This document shows positions 54,263 through 62,600 of a stretch of DNA of 64,000 nt, one piece after another; the stretch's first letter is position 1; every line of letters begins with the position of its first letter. Source of the DNA: Vibrio sp. DW001 (GTDB taxonomy: Bacteria; Pseudomonadota; Gammaproteobacteria; Enterobacterales; Vibrionaceae); assembly GCF_029016285.1 (NCBI RefSeq), contig NZ_CP091975.1, forward strand, positions 992,001-1,056,000, in the 5' to 3' direction. A program made the position numbers and the translations under genes. Below the pieces are notes generated by a model. The model was given only the letters and a program-made list of their open reading frames with translations. It did no database searches and had not been told where the DNA came from.

Positions 54263-54346
54263 ATGAAGCCACACGGAAAATCATGCTGTTACATAGAGAG
54301 ATTACGATTAAAAAGAGAGGCGGTAGATATCACCTCTCTTAGATGA
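54263..54346 (+). CDS. 27-residue small ORF with strong ribosome-binding site
   Basis: ATG 54263 follows GGGGAGG by five bases, the strongest ribosome-binding sequence in this region. It encodes MKPHGKSCCYIERLRLKREA followed by seven residues. The last codons overlap a hairpin, AAGAGAGG (54313-54320) and CCTCTCTT (54333-54340). The peptide is basic with a Cys-Cys pair. It could be a small protein or leader peptide. Its stop lies three bases before the convergent EF-hand gene end. The upstream gap (53923-54262) has nothing else recognisable. Confidence 0.4.
   Translation: MKPHGKSCCYIERLRLKREAVDITSLR
54313..54340. terminator. hairpin between the small ORF and the EF-hand gene
   Basis: Eight-base perfect arms around a 12-base loop sit between convergent genes. 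A run of A precedes the left arm, which on the minus strand is a T-tract, so it may terminate the EF-hand transcript. Confidence 0.55.
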
Positions 54347-54349
54347 GGC

Positions 54350-54679
54350 CTATGATTTGGGATTCCTCATAGCACCTCGATGAGATTGAAATTCGTCTGC
54401 GTCAATAAATGCATTATCATTCGAGTCGATACGCTCAAACATATCATCACTGTTAAATGAATTTTTTAAGAGACGACCTTCAGATTTACGCTGCTCTTGC
54501 CTTGTTTTCTGAAAGTAATCAAACTCTTCCTCAGATATTAGTCCGTCTTGATTCGTATCAAAATCAGAAAATACAGGCATCTGGGACATGCCCATTCCTC
54601 CATTTCCTCTTCCGATAGCATCAACTGACAGAGAAATAGTGAGACAACCTAGTAGTATCGATAGAAAATAGCGATTCAT
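54350..54679 (-). CDS. secreted EF-hand calcium-binding protein
   Basis: The protein has 109 residues from ATG 54679, after AAAGGAG; the longer frame adds 17 unsupported residues. The signal peptide is about 1-21. Two EF-hand loops are seen, DTNQDGLISEEE and DSNDNAFIDADE, each with acidic residues at positions 1, 3, 5 and 12. It probably binds Ca2+ in the periplasm or outside the cell. Similar small EF-hand proteins are common in marine gammaproteobacteria, with no known role. Confidence 0.88.
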   Translation of the reverse strand: MNRYFLSILLGCLTISLSVDAIGRGNGGMGMSQMPVFSDFDTNQDGLISEEEFDYFQKTRQEQRKSEGRLLKNSFNSDDMFERIDSNDNAFIDADEFQSHRGAMRNPKS

Positions 54680-54996
54680 GGTTTTCTCCTTTGCCAACTT
54701 CTCAACCAAATTATACACCCAATTAACCACTATAATTGTAAGGTTATGTAAAGTTTATATCGATTGGCCGAGTTAGTTTTTTAAGGTAAAGGGTATACGA
54801 ACGCCTTCAAAGTAACTGCTCTGATAGAAGTCCTATTTATTTCAAGATGCGACCTTCACGTCCGTCACTACGAAATGGTACGCATTGATGGATTACTGAC
54901 ATTTGCAGAGATCTGTTATCTGACCTAAGTTAAATATGAGCCTTTGTTAATATGTAAGGATGTAGATAGGTACGTCTATGTTCTGCGGAAACGACT

Positions 54997-55045
54997 AAAA
55001 CTGCCTGATTAGATTTCTTAACGTAATTCTAATCAGGCAGTTTTT
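54997..55045 (+). terminator. strong 17-bp hairpin with T-tract, no obvious upstream gene
   Basis: AAAACTGCCTGATTAGA (54997-55013) and TCTAATCAGGCAGTTTT (55028-55044) are perfect 17-bp arms with a 14-base loop and a T-tract. The nearest gene upstream is on the opposite strand, so this + strand terminator has no coding transcript to end. The gap 54680-54996 may encode a small RNA. Read on the minus strand the T-tract is also present, so it could partly insulate the EF-hand promoter. Confidence 0.75.
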
Positions 55046-55085
55046 GGAAGTAACACGTGCAAGCAACTGATTAAAAGGAATTATA

Positions 55086-55628
55086 ATGAATAATAGATAT
55101 AAAAAAATTGTTATCGCAACTGCAGTGGCGTCTTCATTAGTTGGTATAACAGGATGTGTAGGTAGTAATGCAGTAACCGCAAGCGTGATGAAATTTAATG
55201 TGGAAGTTGTTGATAATCGATATGCTAGAGGTGGTTTGAATATATTAATGGCTCCTGTTTATGGAATATCAATAGCTGTCGATTACTTGATATTCAATTC
55301 ACTTGAATTTTGGACAGGAAAAAACCCCCTCAATGGCAGCCCACATATATTCGATTCAAAAGTAGATACAGATTTCAAAATAAATGATGATTTGGACTCT
55401 TCATTGACGGAAGCTCCAGTCGAGCCACTGACTAATTTACGTATTATTGATACAGGTGAAATGAAACAAGTGGACGATAATACATTAGAGATGAAGATCA
55501 CATACAACAATGGTGATGTGTCAATGCTAACTGGTGTAAGACGTGGGCAATCAATTACCTACTATATTGACGGTGTCGTCGTTAGCGAAACATCTATGAC
55601 ACAATTGAGTGAATTTGTAGGTTCTTAA
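55086..55628 (+). CDS. DUF3332 lipoprotein
   Basis: The protein has 180 residues. The signal sequence ends in the lipobox ITGC at about residue 23. It matches DUF3332: KFNVEVVDNRYARGGLNILM, PVYGISIAVDYLIFNSLEFW and GKNPL. The hydrophobic middle may sit at the membrane. The function is unknown; the family is found in Vibrio and some other proteobacteria. AAGGAATTATA precedes the ATG. It has its own upstream terminator and downstream hairpin. Confidence 0.85.
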   Translation: MNNRYKKIVIATAVASSLVGITGCVGSNAVTASVMKFNVEVVDNRYARGGLNILMAPVYGISIAVDYLIFNSLEFWTGKNPLNGSPHIFDSKVDTDFKINDDLDSSLTEAPVEPLTNLRIIDTGEMKQVDDNTLEMKITYNNGDVSMLTGVRRGQSITYYIDGVVVSETSMTQLSEFVGS

Positions 55629-55649
55629 ATTGGATGATTGTGCAACAAC

Positions 55650-55689
55650 CATGAGTGTCAACAAGGAGAAAGGCTAGTTGACACTCATG
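55650..55689. terminator. 13-bp inverted repeat after the DUF3332 gene
   Basis: CATGAGTGTCAAC and GTTGACACTCATG are perfect arms around a 14-base loop. There is no T-tract, so it may be an RNA-end structure rather than a classical terminator. Confidence 0.6.
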
Positions 55690-55743
55690 ATGCAGTGCTT
55701 TGACCATCAAGCACTCACCATAACGCCCCCGTATGTTTAATAC

Positions 55744-56226
55744 CTACAGACAGGTTAATCTAGGTGTGTCATCTAACAACCAAGATATCCAACGCCTTCT
55801 CGAATTTAATATAAACTGTTCCGTAGTTTCTATACCACTAATGATATAACCATCTGCAGGCTCAGCTTCCATTGCTGCTCTAATTACCCAGTCTTCGCTA
55901 TGAATTCGTTGCCCACTCATAAGGGCATCACTTAGCTCTTGATTAGTGATAGCAATCGTTAGCCCTTGTACCGAGTGAACGCCCAATCGAGTATCAGCAA
56001 ATCCGCCAATCGCTATTGGTACTGTCATTGAACAATGGCGATTTTGTGCATCAACACTTGTATACTTTCCTTCTCCAACTCGTCCTTTCATCCAAAATAG
56101 TTGTCCTTCAGTCATATTCTCCACGGTTAATATCCCCATCGTGCCTTCCGGTAAGCTTTCTAATTCGGTTGCCTGAGCGATAGCGAATATACTCAATAAG
56201 GCAAGTAAAGTAGTAAGTGACTTCAT
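55744..56226 (-). CDS. unrecognised secreted protein
   Basis: The protein has 160 residues with a signal peptide (about 1-18, AIAQA). The mature part is hydrophilic (MGILTVENMTEGQLFWMKGR, TVPIAIGGFADTRLGVHSVQ) with two cysteines. No family is recognised. Its ATG overlaps the stop of the upstream DUF805 gene (four-base overlap), which indicates translational coupling. The two may act together at the membrane. Confidence 0.7.
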   Translation of the reverse strand: MKSLTTLLALLSIFAIAQATELESLPEGTMGILTVENMTEGQLFWMKGRVGEGKYTSVDAQNRHCSMTVPIAIGGFADTRLGVHSVQGLTIAITNQELSDALMSGQRIHSEDWVIRAAMEAEPADGYIISGIETTEQFILNSRRRWISWLLDDTPRLTCL

Positions 56227-56576
56227 TTTGAACCCCCTTCATTGCAATAAGTTGACGTGCCTTTTTGGCTTAATAAGTAGATCAGCCAGAAAGGGCCGAT
56301 AACAGGAATGATAAACACCCAACTCCACCAACCAGAACGCCCGATGTCGTGTAAGCGCCGAAGTATTATCGCCAACACAGGAATTAAGCTAACCAAGCTA
56401 TAAGACACATCTAACCAGCCTGAATTTTGCAACCAGATGTCTATTGATATAAATACTATCGTCACACAGCAATGAGCTAACATAAACATCCAGAATTCTT
56501 GTCTGGACGCGCAACCTGAAAAATCAAAATAGTGCTGCCATGCATTTAGATAAAACGCAACTAAGTTAAATACCAT
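56223..56576 (-). CDS. DUF805 membrane protein
   Basis: The 117 residues match DUF805: a FDFSGCASRQEFWMF start, four hydrophobic helices and the conserved LRRLHDIGRSGWW segment. The function is unknown. Genes of this family are often near stress genes. It overlaps the following secreted-protein gene by four bases. The start is ATG 56576. Confidence 0.88.
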   Translation of the reverse strand: MVFNLVAFYLNAWQHYFDFSGCASRQEFWMFMLAHCCVTIVFISIDIWLQNSGWLDVSYSLVSLIPVLAIILRRLHDIGRSGWWSWVFIIPVIGPFWLIYLLSQKGTSTYCNEGGSK

Positions 56577-56635
56577 TCGTCCACCTCTATTATTATCGCT
56601 TGATGAGATTATCTTGGTGCAGATGAGGTCTAAAA

Positions 56636-56661
56636 ACGTCCTTAAACAGGTTTAAGGACGT
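56636..56661. promoter_or_regulatory. 26-bp near-perfect palindrome between divergent genes
   Basis: ACGTCCTTAAAC, AG and GTTTAAGGACGT form 12-bp perfect arms. The site is 60 bases upstream of the DUF805 start and 105 bases before the AraC-type gene. It may be an operator for that regulator, or an RNA hairpin without T-tract. Confidence 0.5.
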
Positions 56662-56765
56662 ACTGAAACCAGTATTTGTTAACGGAATACTTCAGTGTGC
56701 GGATTCAAACGGATATGCTGTTGATAGGTTATTGTTGAATCTACTTTGCTTACTCAGGATTAATT

Positions 56766-57791
56766 ATGTTGGCTATTCCCGTTCCGTTTGTTGTCTCTAT
56801 GTTGCTTACTTTACTTGCTGTGATTTTGTATGTGCGGATTGGCAAGCAAGCGAAGACGGTGTGCCTTTTTTTAGCTCTGTGTGCATCCACAACAACCATG
56901 GTCGGGCTGCGATGGACATTTGATGTGGCGGCGTTTAGTTACACCCAACCAATATTAGCCTCTCTTATTCCTGTCTTTGCTTGGTACACTTTTACCCGTG
57001 CGAGTTCCGGTTTAAGCGTCATTTCATATTTGCATTTATTGGGACCAACACTGGTCATTGTTAGTGTCATAACTCATCCGGTTTTGGGTTTGCCTTTAGA
57101 TGGTTTTCTTTCTGGCACGTATCTGTTTTATGGCATAACGTTGGTGCGGTACTCGTCTCAAGATATATTGCTGATCAACGTTACGTTGAGTAATTGGGAA
57201 GGTGTAAAAAAAGCGGAGAAAATCGCTGGTTGGATGTTATTGTTTTCGGCATTGATCGATATGTTGTTATCTCTGGATTTTTCTGTCAACCAAGGTCGAT
57301 ATTCACAATATATTTTGACAGTTGGTCACCTAGTATTGTTGCCTGTATTGTCGTTTGCGGTGGTGATTGTTGGCGTTAATACGCCTATAACTGAAACCAC
57401 ATCAAAATTCAGTGATATAGACAATAAAAAAGCACATCCTCCACTAATTGCAGATGAAAGAATTAATGAAATAGTAGAATTATTAGATAAGAAAATTCGA
57501 GATAAGGCCATCTACCTAGATCCAGATTTAACCCTCTCAAGGTTGTCTAGGAAGCTGGGTATTCCGGCTAAACAGATTTCGATCGCAGTGAATATGGTGC
57601 ATCGAAAGAATATATCAAAATTGATTAATGAATATAGAATTGAGCATGCAAAACAAGAACTCACCCATACCGATAATACGATTACGCAAGTGTTTATGAA
57701 TTCAGGATTCCAAACTAAATCAAATTTTAACCGAGAGTTTTTTCGGGTAACAAAAATGACGCCAAGTGAGTATCGAAAAATAGATACGTGA
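56766..57791 (+). CDS. membrane-bound AraC-family regulator
   Basis: This 341-residue protein has six or seven hydrophobic helices at about 1-210 and a cytoplasmic AraC-type DNA-binding domain at about 235-341 (LSRLSRKLGIPAKQISIAVN, ITQVFMNSGFQTKSNFNREF). AGGATTAATT precedes the ATG. Membrane-anchored AraC regulators of this shape are known in Vibrio and Shewanella, but ligands and targets are mostly unknown. It is divergent from the DUF805 gene pair. Confidence 0.88.
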   Translation: MLAIPVPFVVSMLLTLLAVILYVRIGKQAKTVCLFLALCASTTTMVGLRWTFDVAAFSYTQPILASLIPVFAWYTFTRASSGLSVISYLHLLGPTLVIVSVITHPVLGLPLDGFLSGTYLFYGITLVRYSSQDILLINVTLSNWEGVKKAEKIAGWMLLFSALIDMLLSLDFSVNQGRYSQYILTVGHLVLLPVLSFAVVIVGVNTPITETTSKFSDIDNKKAHPPLIADERINEIVELLDKKIRDKAIYLDPDLTLSRLSRKLGIPAKQISIAVNMVHRKNISKLINEYRIEHAKQELTHTDNTITQVFMNSGFQTKSNFNREFFRVTKMTPSEYRKIDT

Positions 57792-57865
57792 TAGTTATAA
57801 GCAAAAATGTCGTTGTTTGGTTGATACGACCTTACTGGTCTAATGAATAGGTTATGAGGATAAAA

Positions 57866-58378
57866 ATGCCGTTAGTTTCAGAGCGTCTTGAGATGGTTCA
57901 GATAACGAAAAACGATGAGGATCTGTTTCGTCTATTACACACTAAACCAGCGGTCATTAGCTTATGTTTTGATCCGCCAAGCTCACAGGAAATCAAAGCC
58001 AAATTTGAATCTCGGTTACTTGATTGGGACATAGACTCTGAAAACTGGTTATGTTTAGTGATGAGAGAAAAGTCTTCAGGTAGCAGAATTGGTATTACAG
58101 GGTTTCAATTAATAGAAGGTGTCGCTGAAGTCGGTTACCTACTTTTACCTGAGTTTCACGGAAAAGGTTATGGAACCGAGTCTTTAAGTTCATTGATTCA
58201 TTGGGCTTCTAACTTTCTCGATATTCTTCGATACCAAGCTATTGTAACTGAGGGGAATACTGGTTCGGAAAGAGTGTTAATAAAGTGTGGTTTTTCACTT
58301 ACTAAAATTGATCCAGGAGCATATAGCATTGGAAATAAGCGATATGATGATTATATATATTCATTTGCTGTAAAGTAG
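57866..58378 (+). CDS. GNAT-family acetyltransferase
   Basis: The protein has 170 residues from ATG 57866, after GAGGATAAAA; the ATG at 57854 overlaps that site. It has the RimJ/RimL-like pattern: LVSERLEMVQITKNDEDLFR, then GEV-like VAEVGYLLLPEFHGKGYGTE (acetyl-CoA loop) and YQAIVTEGNTGSERVLIKCG. It may acetylate a protein N-terminus, an antibiotic or a metabolite. No partner gene. Confidence 0.9.
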   Translation: MPLVSERLEMVQITKNDEDLFRLLHTKPAVISLCFDPPSSQEIKAKFESRLLDWDIDSENWLCLVMREKSSGSRIGITGFQLIEGVAEVGYLLLPEFHGKGYGTESLSSLIHWASNFLDILRYQAIVTEGNTGSERVLIKCGFSLTKIDPGAYSIGNKRYDDYIYSFAVK

Positions 58379-58467
58379 TACGTTCAACTTTTTTGCCTTA
58401 ACAACACTAACCTCTAAAAACGTTCATTTTATTGATGCTAAATCACCCATAATGAATGGTGAATATG

Positions 58468-58483
58468 TGTGATGTACGTCACA
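58468..58483 (+). promoter_or_regulatory. perfect CRP site, DUF3316 copy 3
   Basis: TGTGATGTACGTCACA is identical to the site of copy 1, within a nearly identical upstream block (about 58425-58576). Confidence 0.8.
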
Positions 58484-58509
58484 TGTAAATAGTGAATAAT
58501 AGCGTCATC

Positions 58510-58546
58510 GAGTGAAAGGGGCTGTTACCCCAACAAGTAGTCACTC
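58510..58546 (+). promoter_or_regulatory. conserved 5'-UTR stem structure, DUF3316 copy 3
   Basis: GAGTGA/TCACTC and GGGG/CCCC stems are unchanged from copy 1, with small loop differences. Confidence 0.55.
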
Positions 58547-58576
58547 ATTTTAACAGACACTTTAAGGGTAAATAAG

Positions 58577-58921
58577 ATGAAAAAATTAATTGTTCTAGCC
58601 GCCACTCTACTCGTTAGCGCAACCGCCTTTGCTGGTACTCAAACGGTTTATAGCGAAGCAAATCTATCAACAGCCAGTTTCGCTTCTAAAGCGGCCGCGT
58701 ATGAAGCAGGTTTTGATTACGTAGATGCGCTGGAAGCGGCGAGTCATTCTGAATTGCGCTTCAAATTGGCACCCATCGGAGAAAATACTGTCTCTAACCT
58801 TAAGCTGGATGATACAGCGGTGACGATTGAAGAATTCTCTGAAGCTCGCGGTGAAATATCTTACCGTGCTATCGTGAATGTTGATTATCATTTCGACGCC
58901 CGCGATAACAACAACGACTAA
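58577..58921 (+). CDS. DUF3316 secreted protein, copy 3
   Basis: The 114 residues have a signal peptide (about 1-19, cleaved after TAFA). It differs from copy 1 at six residues: T5I, I13V, S17A, T54A, N56S and T76K. Most are conservative. Coding and flanking DNA are both nearly the same as copy 1, so the duplication is recent or homogenised by gene conversion. The function is unknown. Confidence 0.9.
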   Translation: MKKLIVLAATLLVSATAFAGTQTVYSEANLSTASFASKAAAYEAGFDYVDALEAASHSELRFKLAPIGENTVSNLKLDDTAVTIEEFSEARGEISYRAIVNVDYHFDARDNNND

Positions 58922-58943
58922 TATCCCATTTCTTTAGAATTTG

Positions 58944-58977
58944 AAAAGCCAACAGGTCTCTATCTGTTGGCTTTTTT
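58944..58977 (+). terminator. terminator of DUF3316 copy 3
   Basis: AAAAGCCAACAG and CTGTTGGCTTTTTT form the same perfect hairpin as in copy 1. Confidence 0.9.
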
Positions 58978-59167
58978 GGTTGTCCATTGCGATGCATCTA
59001 TTGGAAATGGCCGTCATACGAGGTCGACCAAATTCTCAAAAGTGTGTTGATTGGTTACTCATCAGTTTGTGTAAAGCCTTCTTATTGACTAATATATAAA
59101 TTGTATAAATGAGATGTATATTGTTGGAGTGTAATCTTCTAGTGTTTCTTAGGCATGAGGGTAGGGC

Positions 59168-60727
59168 GTGGGAAAAGACAATAAGTTACTAGAAACACCA
59201 ACGAGCATTCGAATCAAAAAACGAGCACGCGATGAGTTTTTGATTGGTGGTTTTATTGTCATATTTCTAATTTATTTGTCCTCTTCGTCAAATACTGAGT
59301 TAGTAGAATCGTTTTATAATTTCACGCGACACTATGAAGAGTGGGAACTTGATGAAATTATATTTGGTGTTTTATGGGTTGCTATTGTCTCGGTTATTTA
59401 TGGCGCAAGACGATTATTGGACATTAGAACACTTAATCAGGATATCACTCGTAGTGCGTATTATGACGCCTTAACCGAGCTGCCGAATCGAAATCTGGCC
59501 ATGTACTATCTTGAGCAACAATTGGCTAAAGCGAGTCAGTTTTCGCATAGTGTTGCTGTGATTTTTTTAGACTTTGATAATTTCAAAGGCATCAATGATA
59601 GATATGGTCATGATGCTGGTGACCAATTGATAATGTTGGTTAGTCAAAAACTGAATCAGTATAGTAGAGGCGATGAGATTGTTGCCCGACTAGGTGGCGA
59701 TGAGTTTTTGATTGTGGCTGAAATTTCTGGGAAGAATACGAATATCGTGTCATTGGTTGAACGCTTTCAGCGGTGTCAGGATGATGTTTTTCTTTTAGGA
59801 AATAACGCAGTCAGTACGAACTTTAGTATAGGCGTTGCCATCTACCCCCAAGATGGTGATTCTTCTCAAAGTTTGCTTGGCGCAGCAGATATAGCAATGT
59901 ATGAGGCAAAACGCATTGGAACTGGCAATGTTTGTTTTTATACGAAAAACCTAGGCGAAGAAATTGCTGAACGTAATAAATTATCATTAAGTCTTAAGCA
60001 TGCACTAAAGAATAATGAATTATATATGACTTACCAGCCTATCTATAATGAGTTTAGTGTAATACAAGGTTATGAGGCATTGATCCGCTGGAAGTTAGAT
60101 GGACAAATGGTGAATCCCGAAGTGATTATTAAGTTAGGGGAGGAAACTGGATTGAGCCATATCATTTCGCAATGGGTAATGAAAACAACATTTATAGAAA
60201 GTAAAACTTTGCTTAAAAACCTTCAATTTTTGGCTATTAACGTGTCCGCCAAGCAGTTTCTTGAACCTGAGTTCGTCACAAGCGTCGAGGAATTAACCAA
60301 AAAATACGGCTTTAACCCTGCAAACTTAGAGCTTGAGATTACCGAAAGTTCGATAATAACAAACTTTGAAGGGTCGATTCGTAAAATTAAACAACTGAGA
60401 GAGTCTGGTGTCAAAATTATGATTGATGATTTTGGTATTGGGTATTCGTCGTTATATCGACTAAAACATTTACACGTTGATAGGTTGAAAATCGATCGAT
60501 CTTTCTTAATCGATGCGCTGAAAGATAAGAAAAGCAATGGAATATATAAGACAATTATTAAGTTAGCTCGAATTCTTGATGTTGACGTTGTGGCTGAAGG
60601 TATTGAGACAAAGGAGCAAGCTGAATTTCTACGTGAATTTGGATCATTATATATGCAAGGTGACTACTTTCAAAAACCAGCTAGAGTAATAAAGTCTCAC
60701 TGCCCTGAGTTAACGAGTGTTGAGTAA
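59168..60727 (+). CDS. GGDEF-EAL cyclic-di-GMP enzyme
   Basis: This 519-residue protein has a GTG start. Two membrane helices lie at about 24-40 and 61-78. The GGDEF domain at about 95-260 has an intact LGGDEF motif (GDEF metal and substrate residues kept). The EAL domain at about 275-510 has an intact signature (YEALIRW), AINVSAKQF, ELEITES, IMIDDFGIGYSS and VAEGIETKEQ. Both activities could be functional, so it may make or degrade c-di-GMP. No extra sensor domain is seen. Confidence 0.92.
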   Translation: MGKDNKLLETPTSIRIKKRARDEFLIGGFIVIFLIYLSSSSNTELVESFYNFTRHYEEWELDEIIFGVLWVAIVSVIYGARRLLDIRTLNQDITRSAYYDALTELPNRNLAMYYLEQQLAKASQFSHSVAVIFLDFDNFKGINDRYGHDAGDQLIMLVSQKLNQYSRGDEIVARLGGDEFLIVAEISGKNTNIVSLVERFQRCQDDVFLLGNNAVSTNFSIGVAIYPQDGDSSQSLLGAADIAMYEAKRIGTGNVCFYTKNLGEEIAERNKLSLSLKHALKNNELYMTYQPIYNEFSVIQGYEALIRWKLDGQMVNPEVIIKLGEETGLSHIISQWVMKTTFIESKTLLKNLQFLAINVSAKQFLEPEFVTSVEELTKKYGFNPANLELEITESSIITNFEGSIRKIKQLRESGVKIMIDDFGIGYSSLYRLKHLHVDRLKIDRSFLIDALKDKKSNGIYKTIIKLARILDVDVVAEGIETKEQAEFLREFGSLYMQGDYFQKPARVIKSHCPELTSVE

Positions 60728-60755
60728 AGCCTAATCGACGGCAAATATACTCCCA

Positions 60756-60823
60756 GATAACAATAACTACCACGCTGTTTCAGACATTTCAAAGCCAACA
60801 GGTTTCGGCCTGTTGGCGTTTTT
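60756..60823 (+). pseudogene. 3'-end remnant of a DUF3316 unit
   Basis: GATAACAATAAC (60756-60767) is the constant last part of a DUF3316 gene. It is followed by AAAGCCAACAG, GTTTCGG and CCTGTTGGCGTTTTT (60791-60823), a slightly changed family terminator. Nothing upstream of 60756 matches. It now probably terminates the GGDEF-EAL transcript. Confidence 0.6.
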
Positions 60824-60971
60824 ATCACTATATTATCTGATCACGTTTTTTATGGGTAATGACTTAGAATCAGAGAATAGTTAATGATGAATTTAATATA
60901 TGAGGATGTAGTATTTGCCAATTAATCGCGCACGCGTAATATACAAATGTTAGCGCTATTGAGGAAATAAG

Positions 60972-61322
60972 ATGAACTTTCAGGAATTGACTGAAAAAGA
61001 GATACTAGATATTGCAAATCCCATTATGGATAACTTGATGATGGCATCAACGAATATTGATCATGCTAAACATGTTCAGGATTTTACTGATCGGGCAAAA
61101 GCAATAGTAACGGAAGAACACCTTGGAAGAGTGTGTGCTAGATACCAGTCTGAAAAAGGTTTTTGGAAGCATAGAGAATCCGTAGCCGTATTCAGAAGAC
61201 CTGATTCGGCTGCAATTATTTGGAAACAATTTTGCACAAAAGCCGAAGGTGAGTTTGTCGCTGAGATTGTGTTAATACACAAAAACGGTCGGTTCCTCGT
61301 TGATCACGCTATGGTTTTTTAA
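60972..61322 (+). CDS. unrecognised small protein
   Basis: A 116-residue frame begins MNFQELTEKEILDIANPIMD, with GAGGAAATAAG before the ATG. The middle has FTDRAKAIVTEEHLGRVCAR, and it ends FLVDHAMVF. It looks like a compact soluble alpha/beta protein. I cannot name a family. It lies between the GGDEF-EAL gene and the insertion sequence. Confidence 0.6.
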   Translation: MNFQELTEKEILDIANPIMDNLMMASTNIDHAKHVQDFTDRAKAIVTEEHLGRVCARYQSEKGFWKHRESVAVFRRPDSAAIIWKQFCTKAEGEFVAEIVLIHKNGRFLVDHAMVF

Positions 61323-61325
61323 TCG

Positions 61326-61345
61326 AATGTCTAGAAACTATGCCA
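61326..61345. repeat. partial repeat of family B
   Basis: AATGTCTAGAAAC and TGCC match the right end of the family B copies at 18350 and 49827. It lies directly left of the insertion sequence. Confidence 0.3.
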
Positions 61346-61424
61346 ATAAGTTAGTTTAATGAGATGGTACGTCCCTCCCTTCAGCTAAACTTGAACTGGT
61401 TTAGTCTTTAAAGGAAAGTGCCAC

Positions 61425-62441
61425 ATGAATAACTCACACATTATCGGAATCGACCTAGGTAAGAACTCTTTTCATTTAGTTGGTCATGACCAAGCTGGAC
61501 ATCAATTATTTAAGAAAAAGCTTACTCGCCAGAAATTACTAGAGTTCTTATCTTTCCATGAGCCTGTAATTATAGCCATGGAGTCGTGTGGCGGGTCTCA
61601 TTGGCTAGCTAGAAAGTGCGCTGAACTTGGTCATACAGCCAAGCTAATCCCTCCACAATATGTAAAGCCATACGTTAAAACCAATAAAAATGATTTCATC
61701 GATGCTGATGCTATCGCAGAGGCAGCTTCACGGCCAACAATGAGGTTTTCTTCAGCAAAAACCGAATCAGCTCAAGTGGTATCTACCATTCGGAAAATTC
61801 GCAGCGGATATATTAGAGAGCGCACCGCTTGTATGAACCGAATAGGATCTATCCTTCTTGAGTTCGGGATAAGTTTGCCAAAAGGGCACGCTAGTATGAA
61901 AGGTTTATTCCAGTGGTTGGTAGATAAGAATCAACACCTTCCTCCTCTAATCATCTTTGAATTGAGTGAGCTACATGAACACTATCAGAACCTCAATGAA
62001 CGTATAGACTCACAAGCAGACAAGGTCGAGAGAATTCTCGCTGACAATGAGCAAGTAAAACAATTACAGACTGTTCCTGGTATTGGCCCAGTTATCGCTA
62101 GCGCTTGTATATCAACTGTCGGTAATCCAAATGACTTCAAAAACGGGCGAAATTTCGCTGCATGGATCGGGCTTGTTCCTGTTCAATATTCTACGGGTGG
62201 CAAGTCAACGCTACTTGGGATATCAAAACGAGGAAATAAAGAACTGAGAACGCTATTTATCCATGCCGCAAGGTCAATTTTATGGAGAGATAAGTCGGTC
62301 GAAAAATATTTTGGTTCATGGCTTATTGAGCTTAAGAAACGAAAACCTTTTAACGTGGCCGTGGTAGCACTAGCCAACAAGATAGCCCGTATAGCGTGGG
62401 CAATTTTAGTCCATAAAAAATCTTTTGAAATAAGAACATAA
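61425..62441 (+). CDS. IS110-family transposase
   Basis: This 338-residue DEDD-type transposase has D10 in IGIDLGKNSF, E53 in AMESCGG and the KNDFIDADAIAEA block (D90/D93/D95) in the RuvC-like domain. The C-terminal transposase-20 domain has LQTVPGIGPVIASACISTVG and the serine-containing GISKRGNKELRTLFIHAARS. Full family length and no internal stop, so it may be active. AAAGGAAAGTGCCAC precedes the ATG. Confidence 0.95.
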   Translation: MNNSHIIGIDLGKNSFHLVGHDQAGHQLFKKKLTRQKLLEFLSFHEPVIIAMESCGGSHWLARKCAELGHTAKLIPPQYVKPYVKTNKNDFIDADAIAEAASRPTMRFSSAKTESAQVVSTIRKIRSGYIRERTACMNRIGSILLEFGISLPKGHASMKGLFQWLVDKNQHLPPLIIFELSELHEHYQNLNERIDSQADKVERILADNEQVKQLQTVPGIGPVIASACISTVGNPNDFKNGRNFAAWIGLVPVQYSTGGKSTLLGISKRGNKELRTLFIHAARSILWRDKSVEKYFGSWLIELKKRKPFNVAVVALANKIARIAWAILVHKKSFEIRT

Positions 62442-62459
62442 TCAGAATTTGCAATGAGA

Positions 62460-62600
62460 ATTAAAGATGACACAACGGTTAGACCACCAGACTGAAGACC
62501 TGTTGCCCCAAACAGCAACTTAAAATGCTTTTCGTTTTGTGAGGACAGTCTGGCGCACACCTCATCATAGAGCTGAGACTAATGACAGTCTCTAATAGAC
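62460..62600 (+). ncRNA. predicted bridge/seek RNA region of the IS1111-type element
   Basis: The downstream non-coding end holds CCAGACTG (62487-62494) pairing with CAGTCTGG (62546-62553) around an internal loop region that includes a CTGTTG/CAGCAAC-like hairpin. A second stem, GAGACT/AGTCTC, is at 62575-62592. IS110-family elements carry guide RNAs in a non-coding end, and in the IS1111 subgroup this is the right end. The boundaries are guesses. Confidence 0.45.

Noticed and set aside
8379..60823. DUF3316 terminal hairpins considered as integron attC sites
   Set aside because: They are short perfect stems with T-tracts directly after genes, lack attC core sites, and units lie kilobases apart with other genes between.
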